DNA of 64,000 bases from Leptolyngbya sp. NIES-2104 (GTDB taxonomy: Bacteria; Cyanobacteriota; Cyanobacteriia; Leptolyngbyales; Leptolyngbyaceae): contig NZ_BBWW01000001.1 of the NCBI RefSeq assembly GCF_001485215.1, positions 1,054,001 to 1,118,000 of the forward strand, in the 5' to 3' direction. The notes under the pieces are model-generated. The model searched no databases, had not been told where the DNA came from, and saw only the letters and a list, made by a program, of their open reading frames with translations. Numbering within the stretch: position 1 is the first letter of the stretch; the number at the start of each line of letters is the position of its first letter. The position numbers and the translations under genes were made by a program. This document shows positions 9,443 to 18,208 of this stretch, one piece after another.

Positions 9443-10219
9443 ATGCCTCTGATGAAACGTTGTTTTGCCGAATTTTTTGGAACCTTCTGGCTGGTCTTTG
9501 GCGGGTGTGGGAGTGCAGTGTTAGCCGCAGCATTCACCGCAGATGCAGCAAAAGTGGGCGACAACACCTTATTTCCGCTGGGGATTGGACTAGTCGGGGT
9601 GTCGCTTGCCTTTGGTTTAACGGTGTTAACGATGGCGTTTGCGGTCGGTGGCATCTCTGGTGGACATTTCAATCCAGCCGTCTCGTTTGGATTGTTTGTT
9701 GCAAAGCGGTTTCGGGGCGGAACAGACCTACTCGCATACATCGTGGCACAGGTGCTAGGCGGAATTGCAGCCGCAGGAGCGCTATATATTATTGCATCCG
9801 GTAAACCTGGATTTAGCTTAGCTGGCGGAAATCCGCTGGCGACGAATGGTTTTGGTGCTCATTCTCCGGGCGGCTATTCGTTGGGGGCTTGTTTCCTTGC
9901 GGAAGTGCTGTTAACGTTCTTCTTCTTGATGATTATTTTGGGTTCGACCGATCGACGGGCAGCAGGATCATTTGCACCTGTATCGATCGGGCTTGCTCTC
10001 ACGCTGATTCACTTAATCAGCATTCCGATCACCAATACTTCAGTGAATCCGGCTCGAAGCTTGGGTCCGGCAGTGTTTGTCGGCGGTGAACTGTTGGGGC
10101 AGGTGTGGTTGTTCTGGGTCGCACCCATTTTAGGTGCGGTGATTGCAGGGTATGTCTATACTGCACTGTTTGGCGAATCTGAGGTGTCTGAAATCGAACG
10201 GATGCGCGAAACCGTGTAG
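9443..10219 (+). CDS. aqpZ: Aquaporin Z-type water channel
   Basis: MIP-family channel of the inner membrane. About 258 residues with six membrane helices and both pore half-helices carrying intact NPA boxes: [11 protein letters not shown] (about 77-79) and [12 protein letters not shown]. The Arg after the second NPA is present, and the pattern favours a water-specific rather than glycerol channel. The start is set at ATG 9443 because AAGGAG lies 8 bases upstream and the protein then begins with the usual [20 protein letters not shown] leader. It lies between two receiver-only genes, which raises the possibility of osmotic control of the locus, but no operator is visible. Confidence 0.96.
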   Translation: MPLMKRCFAEFFGTFWLVFGGCGSAVLAAAFTADAAKVGDNTLFPLGIGLVGVSLAFGLTVLTMAFAVGGISGGHFNPAVSFGLFVAKRFRGGTDLLAYIVAQVLGGIAAAGALYIIASGKPGFSLAGGNPLATNGFGAHSPGGYSLGACFLAEVLLTFFFLMIILGSTDRRAAGSFAPVSIGLALTLIHLISIPITNTSVNPARSLGPAVFVGGELLGQVWLFWVAPILGAVIAGYVYTALFGESEVSEIERMRETV

Positions 10220-10235
10220 GGACATTCTGAACATT

Positions 10236-10272
10236 GCGGGATAGAGTTCTGTCGATCGCAACTCTATCCCGC
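10236..10272 (+). terminator. Hairpin between aqpZ and the following response regulator
   Basis: Perfect 13-bp inverted repeat GCGGGATAGAGTT / AACTCTATCCCGC with an 11-base loop containing CGATCG, directly after the aquaporin stop. There is no clear T tract, so it may be a leaky terminator or an RNA-stabilising stem rather than a full stop. Confidence 0.6.
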
Positions 10273-10290
10273 TCTTCATCGAGTAGAGCA

Positions 10291-10683
10291 ATGGCTGTTA
10301 TCGTTCCCAGTCAATCTGTGTTACTGATTGACGATGACGCAAGTATTCGAGAAATTGTACAGGCTTGCTTGAGCGACCTTGCAGGTTGGAAAGTGAAAAC
10401 GGTTGCCTCGGCTCAAGAAGCTTTGAACTGGTTAGGCTCAGAGCATCCGGATGTGATTTTGCTCGATATTTTGATGCCCGGAATGGATGCCGTTACGTTT
10501 CTGCAACGACTCCGGGCATCGTGTCTGACCCAAACCATTCCAGTAATTCTATTAACCGTGCAAGCTCGCTGGTATTCACCGCAGCAACTCCAGAAACTGA
10601 GTGTGATTGATGCGATCGCGAAACCGTTCGATCCGGTGGCACTTCCCGATCAGATTGCTCAAGCGTTAACGCGATCGCAATAA
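10291..10683 (+). CDS. Single-domain response regulator (CheY-like)
   Basis: 130 residues, receiver only. LLIDDDASIRE acidic pocket, phospho-Asp in ILLDILMPGMDA, Thr in LLTVQ, and Lys in IAKPFDP. ATG at 10291 is used because upstream sequence is the hairpin rather than coding-like. A stand-alone receiver without output, paralogous to 8971-9336. It sits downstream of aqpZ and may be read through from it. Confidence 0.9.
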   Translation: MAVIVPSQSVLLIDDDASIREIVQACLSDLAGWKVKTVASAQEALNWLGSEHPDVILLDILMPGMDAVTFLQRLRASCLTQTIPVILLTVQARWYSPQQLQKLSVIDAIAKPFDPVALPDQIAQALTRSQ

Positions 10684-10768
10684 ACACTAGCATCCTTATC
10701 GAATTCTTATTTTTTTGTTCTACTGTTTGGACAACTAGGACGCTCTACTTTAGCGAAATTTAAACCAG

Positions 10769-11452
10769 ATGAATACAAAGTGGTCACTCAGTCTCTTATT
10801 TCTATTGAGTCTGATTGTCAGTGCCTGCTCGAATAATACAGCCAATTCAACCGGGACATCTCCATCGCCTGCGATTCAGCCGCCTGTGGTCAGCCCTGAA
10901 CCTTCTCAAACGGTTCAGCCGACAACTTCGCCGACGGTTGAAAAGCCCTCTCCTGAACCTGAAAAGCCGACAACTTCAGCGAAACCGACTCCGGTTACTG
11001 AAGCAAAAACAGCCGAAGTGGTTGTGGATGGATTAAATGTACGATCGGCTCCCGATACCACTTCTCAAGTGCGCGGAACCATTCCGAAAGGAACTCAAGC
11101 TAAAATTATTCAACAGCAAGGAAGCTGGTACTACATCGTCATGGGACGAGTAGAAGGCTGGGTTTCAGGTTCCTACATCAAAGTGTTAGACGGTAATCCC
11201 GGTAGCACTGTATCGAATCCAAAGCCTGTCACTGAGGCAAAAACGGCAGAAGTGATTGTCGATGGATTGAATGTACGATCGGCTCCCGATACCACTTCTC
11301 AAGTGCGCGGAACCATTCCGAAAGGAACTCAAGCCAAAATTATCCAGCAGCAAGGAAGCTGGTACTACATCGTTATGGGACGAGTAGAAGGCTGGGTGTC
11401 GGGTTCCTATATCAAAGTGTTAGACGGTAATCCCGGTAGCGCTCGAAGTTAA
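10769..11452 (+). CDS. Lipoprotein with two tandem SH3b domains
   Basis: 227 residues. A lipoprotein signal peptide with a lipobox ending VSAC (about residue 20), then a Pro/Thr/Ser-rich linker (to about 75), then two bacterial SH3 (SH3b) domains of about 60 residues each, containing VDGLNVRSAPDTTSQVRG and GWVSGSYIKVLDGNPGS. SH3b domains bind cell-wall peptides; the protein is expected to be anchored in the envelope facing peptidoglycan. No catalytic domain is attached. The two SH3b copies are almost identical in DNA (see the repeat). The next two genes also encode secreted proteins, one with SH3b. Confidence 0.88.
   Translation: MNTKWSLSLLFLLSLIVSACSNNTANSTGTSPSPAIQPPVVSPEPSQTVQPTTSPTVEKPSPEPEKPTTSAKPTPVTEAKTAEVVVDGLNVRSAPDTTSQVRGTIPKGTQAKIIQQQGSWYYIVMGRVEGWVSGSYIKVLDGNPGSTVSNPKPVTEAKTAEVIVDGLNVRSAPDTTSQVRGTIPKGTQAKIIQQQGSWYYIVMGRVEGWVSGSYIKVLDGNPGSARS
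10994..11441 (+). repeat. Tandem duplication of an SH3b-coding unit
   Basis: Two direct copies, about 10994-11207 and 11228-11441, with a 234-bp (78-codon) period. Long stretches are identical, including about 66 bases from TGTACGATCGGCTCCCGATA onward. Only scattered, mostly silent differences separate the copies, so the duplication is recent or kept uniform by gene conversion. Confidence 0.9.
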
Positions 11453-11494
11453 GCGCTGTTTCCTTAACCGATTGAACGATACTCAGGAATCGAA

Positions 11495-12010
11495 ATGATG
11501 AAATCTTTTTTACTGCCCAGTCTTGGTGTTGTATTGATTAGTCTGTCTGCTTGTTCTCAGACATCAAATGCTGAAAATCCGCAGGTTGCGACTTCTCCAG
11601 CGACTCCAATTCAATCCCCAACTGCACCTGTTACTCCTCAGCCTCCGGCTGCGACTTCACCCACTAGAACGGGTCGGGATTTAACCCCATTGTTCAGCCG
11701 AGTCTGGCGAGTCACAAAAGCGCCTTCCACTCCTGCACCCGGTAGCATTTATGTGTTCTTGCCAAATGGAACACTGTTGCAAACCTCGTGCGGTGAACCC
11801 TATCGGATTGCGACTTGGACGATTAATAAGCAATCACCCGACATTCTGCGAGTGAAAGAAGATGGGCGACAAGCCTACACCATGAGAATTACCAGCTTAA
11901 GTAATACGACATTGCAAGCTCAGCGCAGCCTCGATCGCTCTAATGAAAATCAGGCACTCACTCTGAGTGCTGTTGAACAAGAATTCGTTTGTCCAGATAT
12001 TCGTCGATAA
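11495..12010 (+). CDS. Hypothetical lipoprotein
   Basis: 171 residues. Lipobox LSAC at about residue 20 follows a hydrophobic leader. A Pro/Thr/Ala-rich linker follows (about 25-60), then a globular part of about 110 residues starting at LFSRVWRVTKAPSTPAPGS with two cysteines (SCGEPYR and FVCPDI) that could pair outside the cytoplasm. The fold is reminiscent of small META/lipocalin-like beta domains (a W-containing strand and a TWTI strand), but I cannot assign it to a family. Probably co-transcribed with the flanking SH3b genes. Confidence 0.75.
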   Translation: MMKSFLLPSLGVVLISLSACSQTSNAENPQVATSPATPIQSPTAPVTPQPPAATSPTRTGRDLTPLFSRVWRVTKAPSTPAPGSIYVFLPNGTLLQTSCGEPYRIATWTINKQSPDILRVKEDGRQAYTMRITSLSNTTLQAQRSLDRSNENQALTLSAVEQEFVCPDIRR

Positions 12011-12020
12011 GGAGATCATA

Positions 12021-12635
12021 ATGAATACTAGAAATTGGTCGATCGCGCTTTGTTCGGCAGCGATCGCAGTCGTTGCAACAGTTTCCCCTGCCCGCTCAGA
12101 AACGGTTGAAATCACAGGTGATGCGGTGAATGTTCGATCCGGTGCAGGTTTGAATTATGGAGTCATCACTGTTTGGAATCGAGGCGTACAGGGCAACCGC
12201 ATCAAGCAGCAAAACGGCTGGTCGTATGTGGTGACGGGACCTGTTGAGGGTTGGGTTTCTTCTTCGTTTGTCAAACCGGTCGGAACCTCCGGCGGCGCAC
12301 AACCGACTTACGACGCGATCGGCAGGATTGATAATGCCAGATTTAAAGGCAACGGAAGCGTAGAAGTAAAAATGAACGGTGACAACGCAACGGTGTTATT
12401 TGCGGCTCGTGGTGAAAACATCCGTCCTTTTTCGACCGTTTACTATGGAACGGTCTACAGTAATTCCGGCTCTTTGATTCGAGTTAGTCTGACTGGATTT
12501 GAATCACTAAGAACCAACGGGCGCATTCCAACCACTGGAGAATGTCAGCTTTTGCTGAACAATCAACAACTGCAATCCGCCGTTTGTCGGGCTTCTGGCG
12601 TTGATCATGGCAGAACTGCATTAACTAAATTCTAG
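12021..12635 (+). CDS. Secreted SH3b-domain protein
   Basis: About 204 residues from ATG 12021, with AAGGAG about 7 bases upstream. A cleavable signal peptide (cleavage probably after SPARS), then one SH3b domain with VNVRSGAGLNYGVITVW and GWVSSSFVKPVG, then a C-terminal region (about 100-204) with strand-rich character and two cysteines that I do not recognise. It begins 10 bases after the preceding lipoprotein gene, and the Pr6Pr membrane protein begins 5 bases after it, so 10769-13318 reads as one envelope-gene cluster. Confidence 0.85.
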   Translation: MNTRNWSIALCSAAIAVVATVSPARSETVEITGDAVNVRSGAGLNYGVITVWNRGVQGNRIKQQNGWSYVVTGPVEGWVSSSFVKPVGTSGGAQPTYDAIGRIDNARFKGNGSVEVKMNGDNATVLFAARGENIRPFSTVYYGTVYSNSGSLIRVSLTGFESLRTNGRIPTTGECQLLLNNQQLQSAVCRASGVDHGRTALTKF

Positions 12636-12640
12636 AACTC

Positions 12641-13318
12641 ATGAGTACTGAACATCGCTTGAGTTCCACTCGATCGACTTCTAGAGAGCGAATCTATGCC
12701 ACGATCGGCGCAGTTTTGATGTGGCTATCTTTAGGGCTACAGTTCTATCTCTCGATCGCACTTTCGCTCGATCGCGGCTTAAGTCTGTGGGTGGGCATTG
12801 CTAGATACTTCGGTTACTTCACGATTCTGACGAATTTCTTGGTAGCACTAGCGTTTACTGTTCCGCTAGTGCAGCCGAGAAGTCGGTGGGGGCGATTCTT
12901 TTCGCATCCAAGTGTGAGAAGCGCGATCGCACTTTACATTATCGTGGTGGGGATTGCTTATTCGCTATTACTGCGGCACATTTGGAATCCACAAGGGTGG
13001 CAACTAGTCGCAGATCGCATGCTGCATGATGTTTCCCCGATTTTGTATGTTGTGTTTTGGTTTTTGTTTGTGCCGAAAGCAGCTTTACAATGGCGCGATT
13101 TGCCGAAATGGTTAATCTATCCGCTGGTTTATTTGGTCGTAGCGTTGATTCGCGGCGCGATTTTCAACTGGTACCCGTATCCATTTCTAGAAGCGAACAA
13201 ACTCGGCTATCCGCAGGTTTTTCTGAATGTGGTGATGCTGTTTGTTGGATTCTGTGTGGTGGGGGCTGTGTTGATTGGAATTGCTCGATCGTTCCGTTCA
13301 GAAAAGACGCTCACCTAG
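12641..13318 (+). CDS. Pr6Pr-family integral membrane protein
   Basis: 225 residues with six predicted membrane helices. The pattern (LQFYLSIALSLDRG, YFGYFTILTNFLVAL, LYIIVVGIAYSLLLRHIW, LHDVSPILYVVFWFLFVPK, RGAIFNWYPYPFLE) matches the Pr6Pr/FAR-17a-AIG1-like group, bacterial relatives of eukaryotic AIG1/ADTRP proteins. Conserved Asn (LTN) and His (LHD) residues in that group correspond to the threonine/histidine pair of the eukaryotic lipid hydrolases, but the function in bacteria is not established. It starts 5 bases after the SH3b gene. Confidence 0.8.
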   Translation: MSTEHRLSSTRSTSRERIYATIGAVLMWLSLGLQFYLSIALSLDRGLSLWVGIARYFGYFTILTNFLVALAFTVPLVQPRSRWGRFFSHPSVRSAIALYIIVVGIAYSLLLRHIWNPQGWQLVADRMLHDVSPILYVVFWFLFVPKAALQWRDLPKWLIYPLVYLVVALIRGAIFNWYPYPFLEANKLGYPQVFLNVVMLFVGFCVVGAVLIGIARSFRSEKTLT

Positions 13319-13320
13319 AG

Positions 13321-13365
13321 AAGATTGTGACCGCTTGAAAGAGTTGTTTAAGCGGTCACAATCTT
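13321..13365. terminator. Bidirectional terminator
   Basis: Perfect 16-bp stem AAGATTGTGACCGCTT / AAGCGGTCACAATCTT with A/T runs on both sides, placed between the convergent Pr6Pr and phoX-like genes. It can serve both. Confidence 0.9.
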
Positions 13366-13369
13366 TTGT

Positions 13370-15571
13370 TTAAGCTGAGGTGATGTTTTGACGATCGCTT
13401 TTCGTCACCACAACCACACAAGGGCGCGGAGCCGCATTCGCTTTTTTATCAGGAAAGTTCGAGCCAATTGGAACTTGGCGCGTTTGCGTGAACTCGTCGC
13501 CGTCTGTGGTCTTCATCGCATATTTGCGCGTTTCAGATTTCAGATTTTGACGAATGCCGTTACTTTCTCCAGGATGTTGAACTGCGAGGAATAGGGTTTG
13601 TCGATCGCGGCTTAAAAATGGTCCGGTGAGTTCCGCTTCGATCGGAGCCATCGCAAATAGATAAGCATTTCCAGCATTTTCTCCAGAGGTCGGCACAAAC
13701 CATAAGCTATTGTTGCCGAATAGTCCGCGCAGGTTTGATTGACTGGTTGGAACCCCGTTTTTACCAATCCGCTTCGGAACTGCTTTATTGAGCTTGTCAG
13801 ATGACATATCAGTGACAATCCACACATGCCCATCGGGATCGATTAATAGATTGTCAGGATTCGAGAAGCCAGCACCGCCCGCAGTCGGTTCACCGCCCAT
13901 TGCCATCATTTTCCATTGAAAGGTCATCGCGGCTGGATCATTGTTATCTTCGACCACGTGCATCACAAAGCCGTATTCGTAAGGCGCTTCGCCATTTGGT
14001 CCTTTGAACACGCGCTTATCCGGTCCGCCATCTCTGCTATCCGGTGAGCCAGAGGTAAAAGAAATGTACAGCGAACCATCTGGAGCAATTTCAGTGTCTT
14101 CTGGTCGCGCCGTACAAGTCGCACCGCAAGCATTCGCCGCATAGTGAGCATCGATTAGAATTGCACCTTGCTTTTCGATCGCATTCCCTTCGTAGAGATC
14201 GCCCAGGGTTTTAAACTTCTGCTTGTATTGGTCGATCGCGCTTTTAGTCCGCACTGGCGTAAATCCACCATCCGGGCGCTTTGGTAGATTGATCATGCTA
14301 CCCACGATCGTCGAAGGATCTTCAGGATTCACGGGCGTATCCGGTTTGAGTGCAATCCATCGCCCGGTTCCATCTTCGTTAAACTTCGCCGCATAAAGCA
14401 TTCCATCAGACAGTAAGCGAGAGTTAGCTTTATCTTTTGGATTACTCACCGGATCGCGACTGACGAACTTGTAAATGTGTCCGCTGCGTCGATCGCATCC
14501 TGAATAGAATGCCAACGGTTTACCCGCTTCCACTCGAACACCGACCGCCTCATGTCGATAGCGACCAAGCCAAGTATGTTTCGTGCCAAAGTCTTTAGGA
14601 TTGGCTGGATCAACTTCGACAATCCAGCCGTACTTGTTGCCTGCTAAACCGAAGACATTCCCTTGACCGGAAACTTCCTCTTCGTCGATCGTAAACGTCA
14701 CGCGATCGGGGGGAAAAGAAGTTCCATCGGCATAAACTGGATCAGGAACCTGAACTTGAATATTTTCCTCTGCACTGAGAACCGTTCCCCATGGAGTAGT
14801 ACCGCCTGCACAGTTGCCGAAAGTTCCAATCATGCGATCGCCTAACTTATCCATGTATCCCTTGCCCGTTTTCTTCTGAAAAACTGCTTTTGCAGGTCCA
14901 GTACAAGCCAAATAGCGATCGTCTTCGAGTCCTGAAATTCCCGTGATTCGTCGATCGACATTCGAGAAAGTCCGCTCCCATTTGCCGTCTGCATTCTTCC
15001 GAATCGAAATCACACCCATCCCTTGATCGATCAAAGCTTCTTTGCAAATGGTTTTGATCTGAGCTTTGAGCGGATTTTTCTCAGGCAGTGCAAACGCATT
15101 CACACCTTTTGTCTTTTGAAGTTCTTTCTCAACCGCAGCTTTGGGAAGCTCTTTACCGAGCACTTTCGAGTAAGATTGCAACCAAGGAATCGCACTAATG
15201 TACTCAAAGTTAATCGTTAGAAATCCTTCATTCGGAGCAGTTTCAACAAATGAGAGGTAATCATTGTTATAACCAAACCGAGAATCACCAATTTTGTCGC
15301 CCCAAGCTCCGATGACCTGATAAGAGAAGCCCTCTGGAACAATCAAATCATCGACAACTTCAAACTCTGTTGCTGTCGTGCTCTTTATATCTGTGAGCAG
15401 TGACATCGGACTTTGAAGCGGCTTGAAACTCACATTGGACAATGTTCCCGCTGTGTTTGCCGATTGGAAGGGCATCGAAAACTTTTGATTGTTTTTGATC
15501 AAGCTACCGATCGCGGTTGTCCCCGCAGCAGCACCCAAAAAGATGAGAAAATTCCGGCGTTTGATCGGCAT
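13370..15571 (-). CDS. PhoX-family alkaline phosphatase (DUF839), Tat-exported
   Basis: 733 residues. The N-terminus KRRNFLIFLGAAAGTTAIGS is a twin-arginine signal, so it is exported folded, as known for PhoX. The body matches the PhoX/DUF839 beta-propeller: GNCAGGTTPWGTVLSAEEN, an acidic YSGCDRRSGHIYKF segment and NACGATCTARPEDTEIAPDGSL. In PhoX these regions hold the Ca/Fe cofactor cluster that hydrolyses phosphomonoesters. A role in phosphate scavenging in the periplasm is inferred from the family. No clear Pho box could be picked out by eye in the upstream region. It ends against the shared terminator with the Pr6Pr gene. Confidence 0.9.
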   Translation of the reverse strand: MPIKRRNFLIFLGAAAGTTAIGSLIKNNQKFSMPFQSANTAGTLSNVSFKPLQSPMSLLTDIKSTTATEFEVVDDLIVPEGFSYQVIGAWGDKIGDSRFGYNNDYLSFVETAPNEGFLTINFEYISAIPWLQSYSKVLGKELPKAAVEKELQKTKGVNAFALPEKNPLKAQIKTICKEALIDQGMGVISIRKNADGKWERTFSNVDRRITGISGLEDDRYLACTGPAKAVFQKKTGKGYMDKLGDRMIGTFGNCAGGTTPWGTVLSAEENIQVQVPDPVYADGTSFPPDRVTFTIDEEEVSGQGNVFGLAGNKYGWIVEVDPANPKDFGTKHTWLGRYRHEAVGVRVEAGKPLAFYSGCDRRSGHIYKFVSRDPVSNPKDKANSRLLSDGMLYAAKFNEDGTGRWIALKPDTPVNPEDPSTIVGSMINLPKRPDGGFTPVRTKSAIDQYKQKFKTLGDLYEGNAIEKQGAILIDAHYAANACGATCTARPEDTEIAPDGSLYISFTSGSPDSRDGGPDKRVFKGPNGEAPYEYGFVMHVVEDNNDPAAMTFQWKMMAMGGEPTAGGAGFSNPDNLLIDPDGHVWIVTDMSSDKLNKAVPKRIGKNGVPTSQSNLRGLFGNNSLWFVPTSGENAGNAYLFAMAPIEAELTGPFLSRDRQTLFLAVQHPGESNGIRQNLKSETRKYAMKTTDGDEFTQTRQVPIGSNFPDKKANAAPRPCVVVVTKSDRQNITSA

Positions 15572-15672
15572 ACGGGTAGAACTCCAGTAGATACTCGCCT
15601 CAGTCTTAGCAGCAATCTAGCAATCAGAGGTTAAGACCGGGTAAAAGATTGAGAAGATGTCACGTTCCATTG

Positions 15673-15978
15673 CTATTTCAGCGGAATGAACTGTCCTGCA
15701 ATGCCCACACTCGCAGTTTCAACGCCCATAAACCGTAACCGAAACACCGCAAAGATTCCAAAGTTCTGCTCATAGACCGAAGGTTTTAGAAACTGACTGC
15801 TCCATCCAGGAGGTACAATTTTGAACGGTTCACAAAGCGGCTGTTTTGGAGAGCATACAGTTTGCTGAAGTTGCCAAGCCACGAACGCTGTGTAATCATC
15901 TTTGGTCGGTTTCGTCGCACTGAGAATCACGATCGTACTTGTCACCATCAAAGCAGTCCAAAGCGGAATCGTTTTCAT
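15673..15978 (-). CDS. DUF4359-like secreted protein
   Basis: About 101 residues from ATG 15978, chosen because GGAG lies 8 bases upstream and the protein then starts with a clean hydrophobic leader. A single N-terminal membrane or signal segment is followed by KPTKDDYTAFVAWQLQQ, two cysteines (TVCSPKQPLCEP), and YEQNFGIFAVFRLRF then VGIAGQFI. This layout resembles the small cyanobacterial DUF4359 proteins. Function unknown; probably membrane-anchored or periplasmic. It follows the 16029-17264 gene by 51 bases on the same strand. Confidence 0.7.
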   Translation of the reverse strand: MKTIPLWTALMVTSTIVILSATKPTKDDYTAFVAWQLQQTVCSPKQPLCEPFKIVPPGWSSQFLKPSVYEQNFGIFAVFRLRFMGVETASVGIAGQFIPLK

Positions 15979-16028
15979 AGGGATCTCCAGGATATAAATT
16001 GATCGCACCATTCCTCACACCCAAAGCT

Positions 16029-17264
16029 TCACGAAGCCAAGCCCCGTCGATCGCACCAAGCTTGATAAGCGGCATTCTGCATTTTTTGAGCCGCCGCAAT
16101 CTTCGTTTCACAGTCTCGAATTTGATGTTGATACTGATGCTGTAGAAAGCCTAATTCCTCGTACAAGTCGCTCTCTAGATCACTTCCTTGTTGGTTCATC
16201 CATTGTTCCTGCTCCCATGCCGATTCTTCCTCAGAGAGTCCAGCAGGCTTCAAAAAGCGATCGCTTAATTGCTGTCGAGTCTGGCGAAACTGTTCATGTT
16301 TTGCTGCAATCAACGCTAACAATTCCTGCTCCAAACAATAGCGATACCGCTGATAGTATTGAATTTCAAATTCAGCGATCGCCATTCCCAGATTCTTCAG
16401 TCGTCCACTCGGATCGCCCTCGACTAAAAATCGCAGCACCGCATCTAATCCATAAATCCGCTTAACTTCTTCAAGCGCAAACGTTTCGGGTGTCAGCCAG
16501 TAGCGCTGATATTTCCGAATCGATTCTGCGGCAGCTTGAGGACGCTCAAACCCTTCACTCAACCCTAAAGCGGCTGCCCATAACAAGACAATCGGCAGCG
16601 TCGCTACGAACGACTGAGCGCTTTCACTTCCAGGCAATTCTAGGACTTTCATCAACCAAATCCCGATGCGATATTCGATCAGGCTTAGTGCGATCGCAAT
16701 TCCACCATCGAGCAAAAACTGGGGAGTGAGTTGTTCGCGTTCGACTCGATAAAAGACTTTTTGCTGTGCAGTTAAGAATTGATTGTGAAACTCATTGATC
16801 GGCGGATGCTGCTCGTATTCCTGTTTCAAGGATTTCGAGAGATTTCGCGTATCGTGGAACTGTCTCCAGTGAAAGACCGCTTTGGTTGCACGTTCTTCCG
16901 CTAAGAAACCGACCGCCGCAGCCAGCAAAATTGCAGCAGGAAACGCATATTGATCTAAGCGAGCAGTCAGTAGCAGCGTTCCACCTGAGAAAACGATACC
17001 GCTGACGACAACGGTTCCGATTTGGATGACACGTTTGATGATTGGGGACAATTTTCGATCGACGATCGTCACAAGTTTGGAATTCCGAAACCGAGCGAAT
17101 TCCGAAGCACCCTGATGGGCTGAAAGTGTATTCATCTCGGCTCGATTTTTTGCTGGAAGCGTGTGAATCTGCAACTGCGGCACATTCATCCAGTCTTGTA
17201 AAAGTGCATCGAGCTTGAACTGACCTTGAGTAAAGACATCGTTGGGAAAAGAAGGAGAGGGCAT
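16029..17264 (-). CDS. Hypothetical membrane protein with coiled-coil tail
   Basis: 411 residues, not recognised. The first ~75 residues look soluble. Paired membrane segments lie at about 78-120 (VIQIGTVVVSGIVFSGGTLLL, then YAFPAAILLAAAVGFLAE) and at about 185-245 (GGIAIALSLIEYRIGIWLM, then FVATLPIVLLWAAALGLS). The remaining ~165 residues are strongly helical and charged, likely a cytoplasmic coiled coil. It is the third gene of a minus-strand set with the NfeD-like (17973-18194) and vWA-like (17305-17976) genes. This suggests a membrane complex next to, and divergent from, the STAND protein at 19129. Confidence 0.7.
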   Translation of the reverse strand: MPSPSFPNDVFTQGQFKLDALLQDWMNVPQLQIHTLPAKNRAEMNTLSAHQGASEFARFRNSKLVTIVDRKLSPIIKRVIQIGTVVVSGIVFSGGTLLLTARLDQYAFPAAILLAAAVGFLAEERATKAVFHWRQFHDTRNLSKSLKQEYEQHPPINEFHNQFLTAQQKVFYRVEREQLTPQFLLDGGIAIALSLIEYRIGIWLMKVLELPGSESAQSFVATLPIVLLWAAALGLSEGFERPQAAAESIRKYQRYWLTPETFALEEVKRIYGLDAVLRFLVEGDPSGRLKNLGMAIAEFEIQYYQRYRYCLEQELLALIAAKHEQFRQTRQQLSDRFLKPAGLSEEESAWEQEQWMNQQGSDLESDLYEELGFLQHQYQHQIRDCETKIAAAQKMQNAAYQAWCDRRGLAS

Positions 17265-17304
17265 AGTTTAGTAAGTTTGTAGGTGACGTGAGCAGGAATT
17301 GAGT

Positions 17305-17976
17305 TCACAATTTCCGAGCTTGTGTAAACGCTTGTTCAACACAAGCAGCAACACTATTCGCCGGACAAATTTGAACATTGGGACTGTCTTGGAGTTGGTT
17401 CTGTAGCTCGTTCTGGAGTTTGCCAGTCACACCGATAATCGCGATCGCACTTCGTTCATTTACAATTCGCTCGATCGCTTGCTTCAAACGGCGATAGTCT
17501 CTCGGATTCGGCTGATTCGCTCCCGGTTCAGCCGCTTGTAATGTGATTGTGACAACGATTGCAGACTGATTTCCTGCTTTTCTCTGACTCACAATCTCTG
17601 AAGCAATCCGCTCCAGTAGCAAAATGGGAGAAGTTCCTTTTTCGCGATCGCTCGTCGTCAGATCCGCACATCGAACCGAAGCCGCAAGTCCTGTTTTCTT
17701 AAAGGTTGCAACCACTTCGGGCTGTTCTGCGAACTCCATGAACACAGCTTGATCGTTCGGGCGATACTGTTGGTTACTGATTTGGCAATGTGCCTGACGA
17801 GTTTTCGCTAACGGTTTGATCGCAGAAGCAGACCGATCATCAGCGCGAAAATGCAGAATCGATCGCGATCGCAAAGACATCCAAAAGACACCACCTGCCA
17901 TCGACAGCGCAGTCATGATTAAAATGGCAGTCGTCCAAAGCGCGTCGTGGTTTTGGGACTTGTCGAGAGATTTCAT
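17305..17976 (-). CDS. Single-pass membrane protein, possibly with a degenerate vWA-like domain
   Basis: 223 residues. One N-terminal membrane segment (about 14-34) is followed by a soluble domain. Segments NDQAVFMEFAEQPEVVATF, EKGTSPILLLERIASEI, SAIVVTITLQAAEPG and AIAIIGVTGKLQNELQNQL follow the order of strands and helices seen in von Willebrand A domains, including a GT(S) where the MIDAS Thr would be. The first strand with the DxSxS motif is not present, so metal binding is doubtful. Its start overlaps the stop of the upstream NfeD-like gene by 4 bases (ATGA). The vWA call is my inference from pattern, not a database match. Confidence 0.6.
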   Translation of the reverse strand: MKSLDKSQNHDALWTTAILIMTALSMAGGVFWMSLRSRSILHFRADDRSASAIKPLAKTRQAHCQISNQQYRPNDQAVFMEFAEQPEVVATFKKTGLAASVRCADLTTSDREKGTSPILLLERIASEIVSQRKAGNQSAIVVTITLQAAEPGANQPNPRDYRRLKQAIERIVNERSAIAIIGVTGKLQNELQNQLQDSPNVQICPANSVAACVEQAFTQARKL

Positions 17977-18194
17977 CGCTGACCTCCCTCAACCATAATC
18001 AGCAGGTCAATGTTGTAGAAACCAACAACCCAAACCCATTCACCCGGTGCAAATTGACGATCGCAAGGTTCACACAGTTGAGCATTCCAAGTCGTTGCCC
18101 TCCAGCTAATGCGAACTTCGTCGGCAGTCACGCTTTCGATTTTGGCAAGACTGGGTTTGGCAAAAAAAGTAGTCTGTTCAGGTAGATAGTTCAT
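17973..18194 (-). CDS. Small NfeD-like OB-fold protein
   Basis: 73 residues from ATG 18194, with GGAG about 9 bases upstream. The longer frame to 18299 would read through a terminator hairpin, so it is rejected. The sequence AKIESVTADEVRISWRATTW, followed by FAPGEWVWVVGFYNIDLLIM, matches the five-strand beta-barrel at the C-terminus of NfeD proteins (a W-x-A strand, then G-x-x-V-x-V-V). Those domains usually sit under membrane-associated stomatin/flotillin partners. Here it is stand-alone, with no transmembrane segment, and is translationally coupled to the vWA-like membrane protein. Confidence 0.65.
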   Translation of the reverse strand: MNYLPEQTTFFAKPSLAKIESVTADEVRISWRATTWNAQLCEPCDRQFAPGEWVWVVGFYNIDLLIMVEGGQR

Positions 18195-18208
18195 TGTCAA
18201 GTTCTCCA

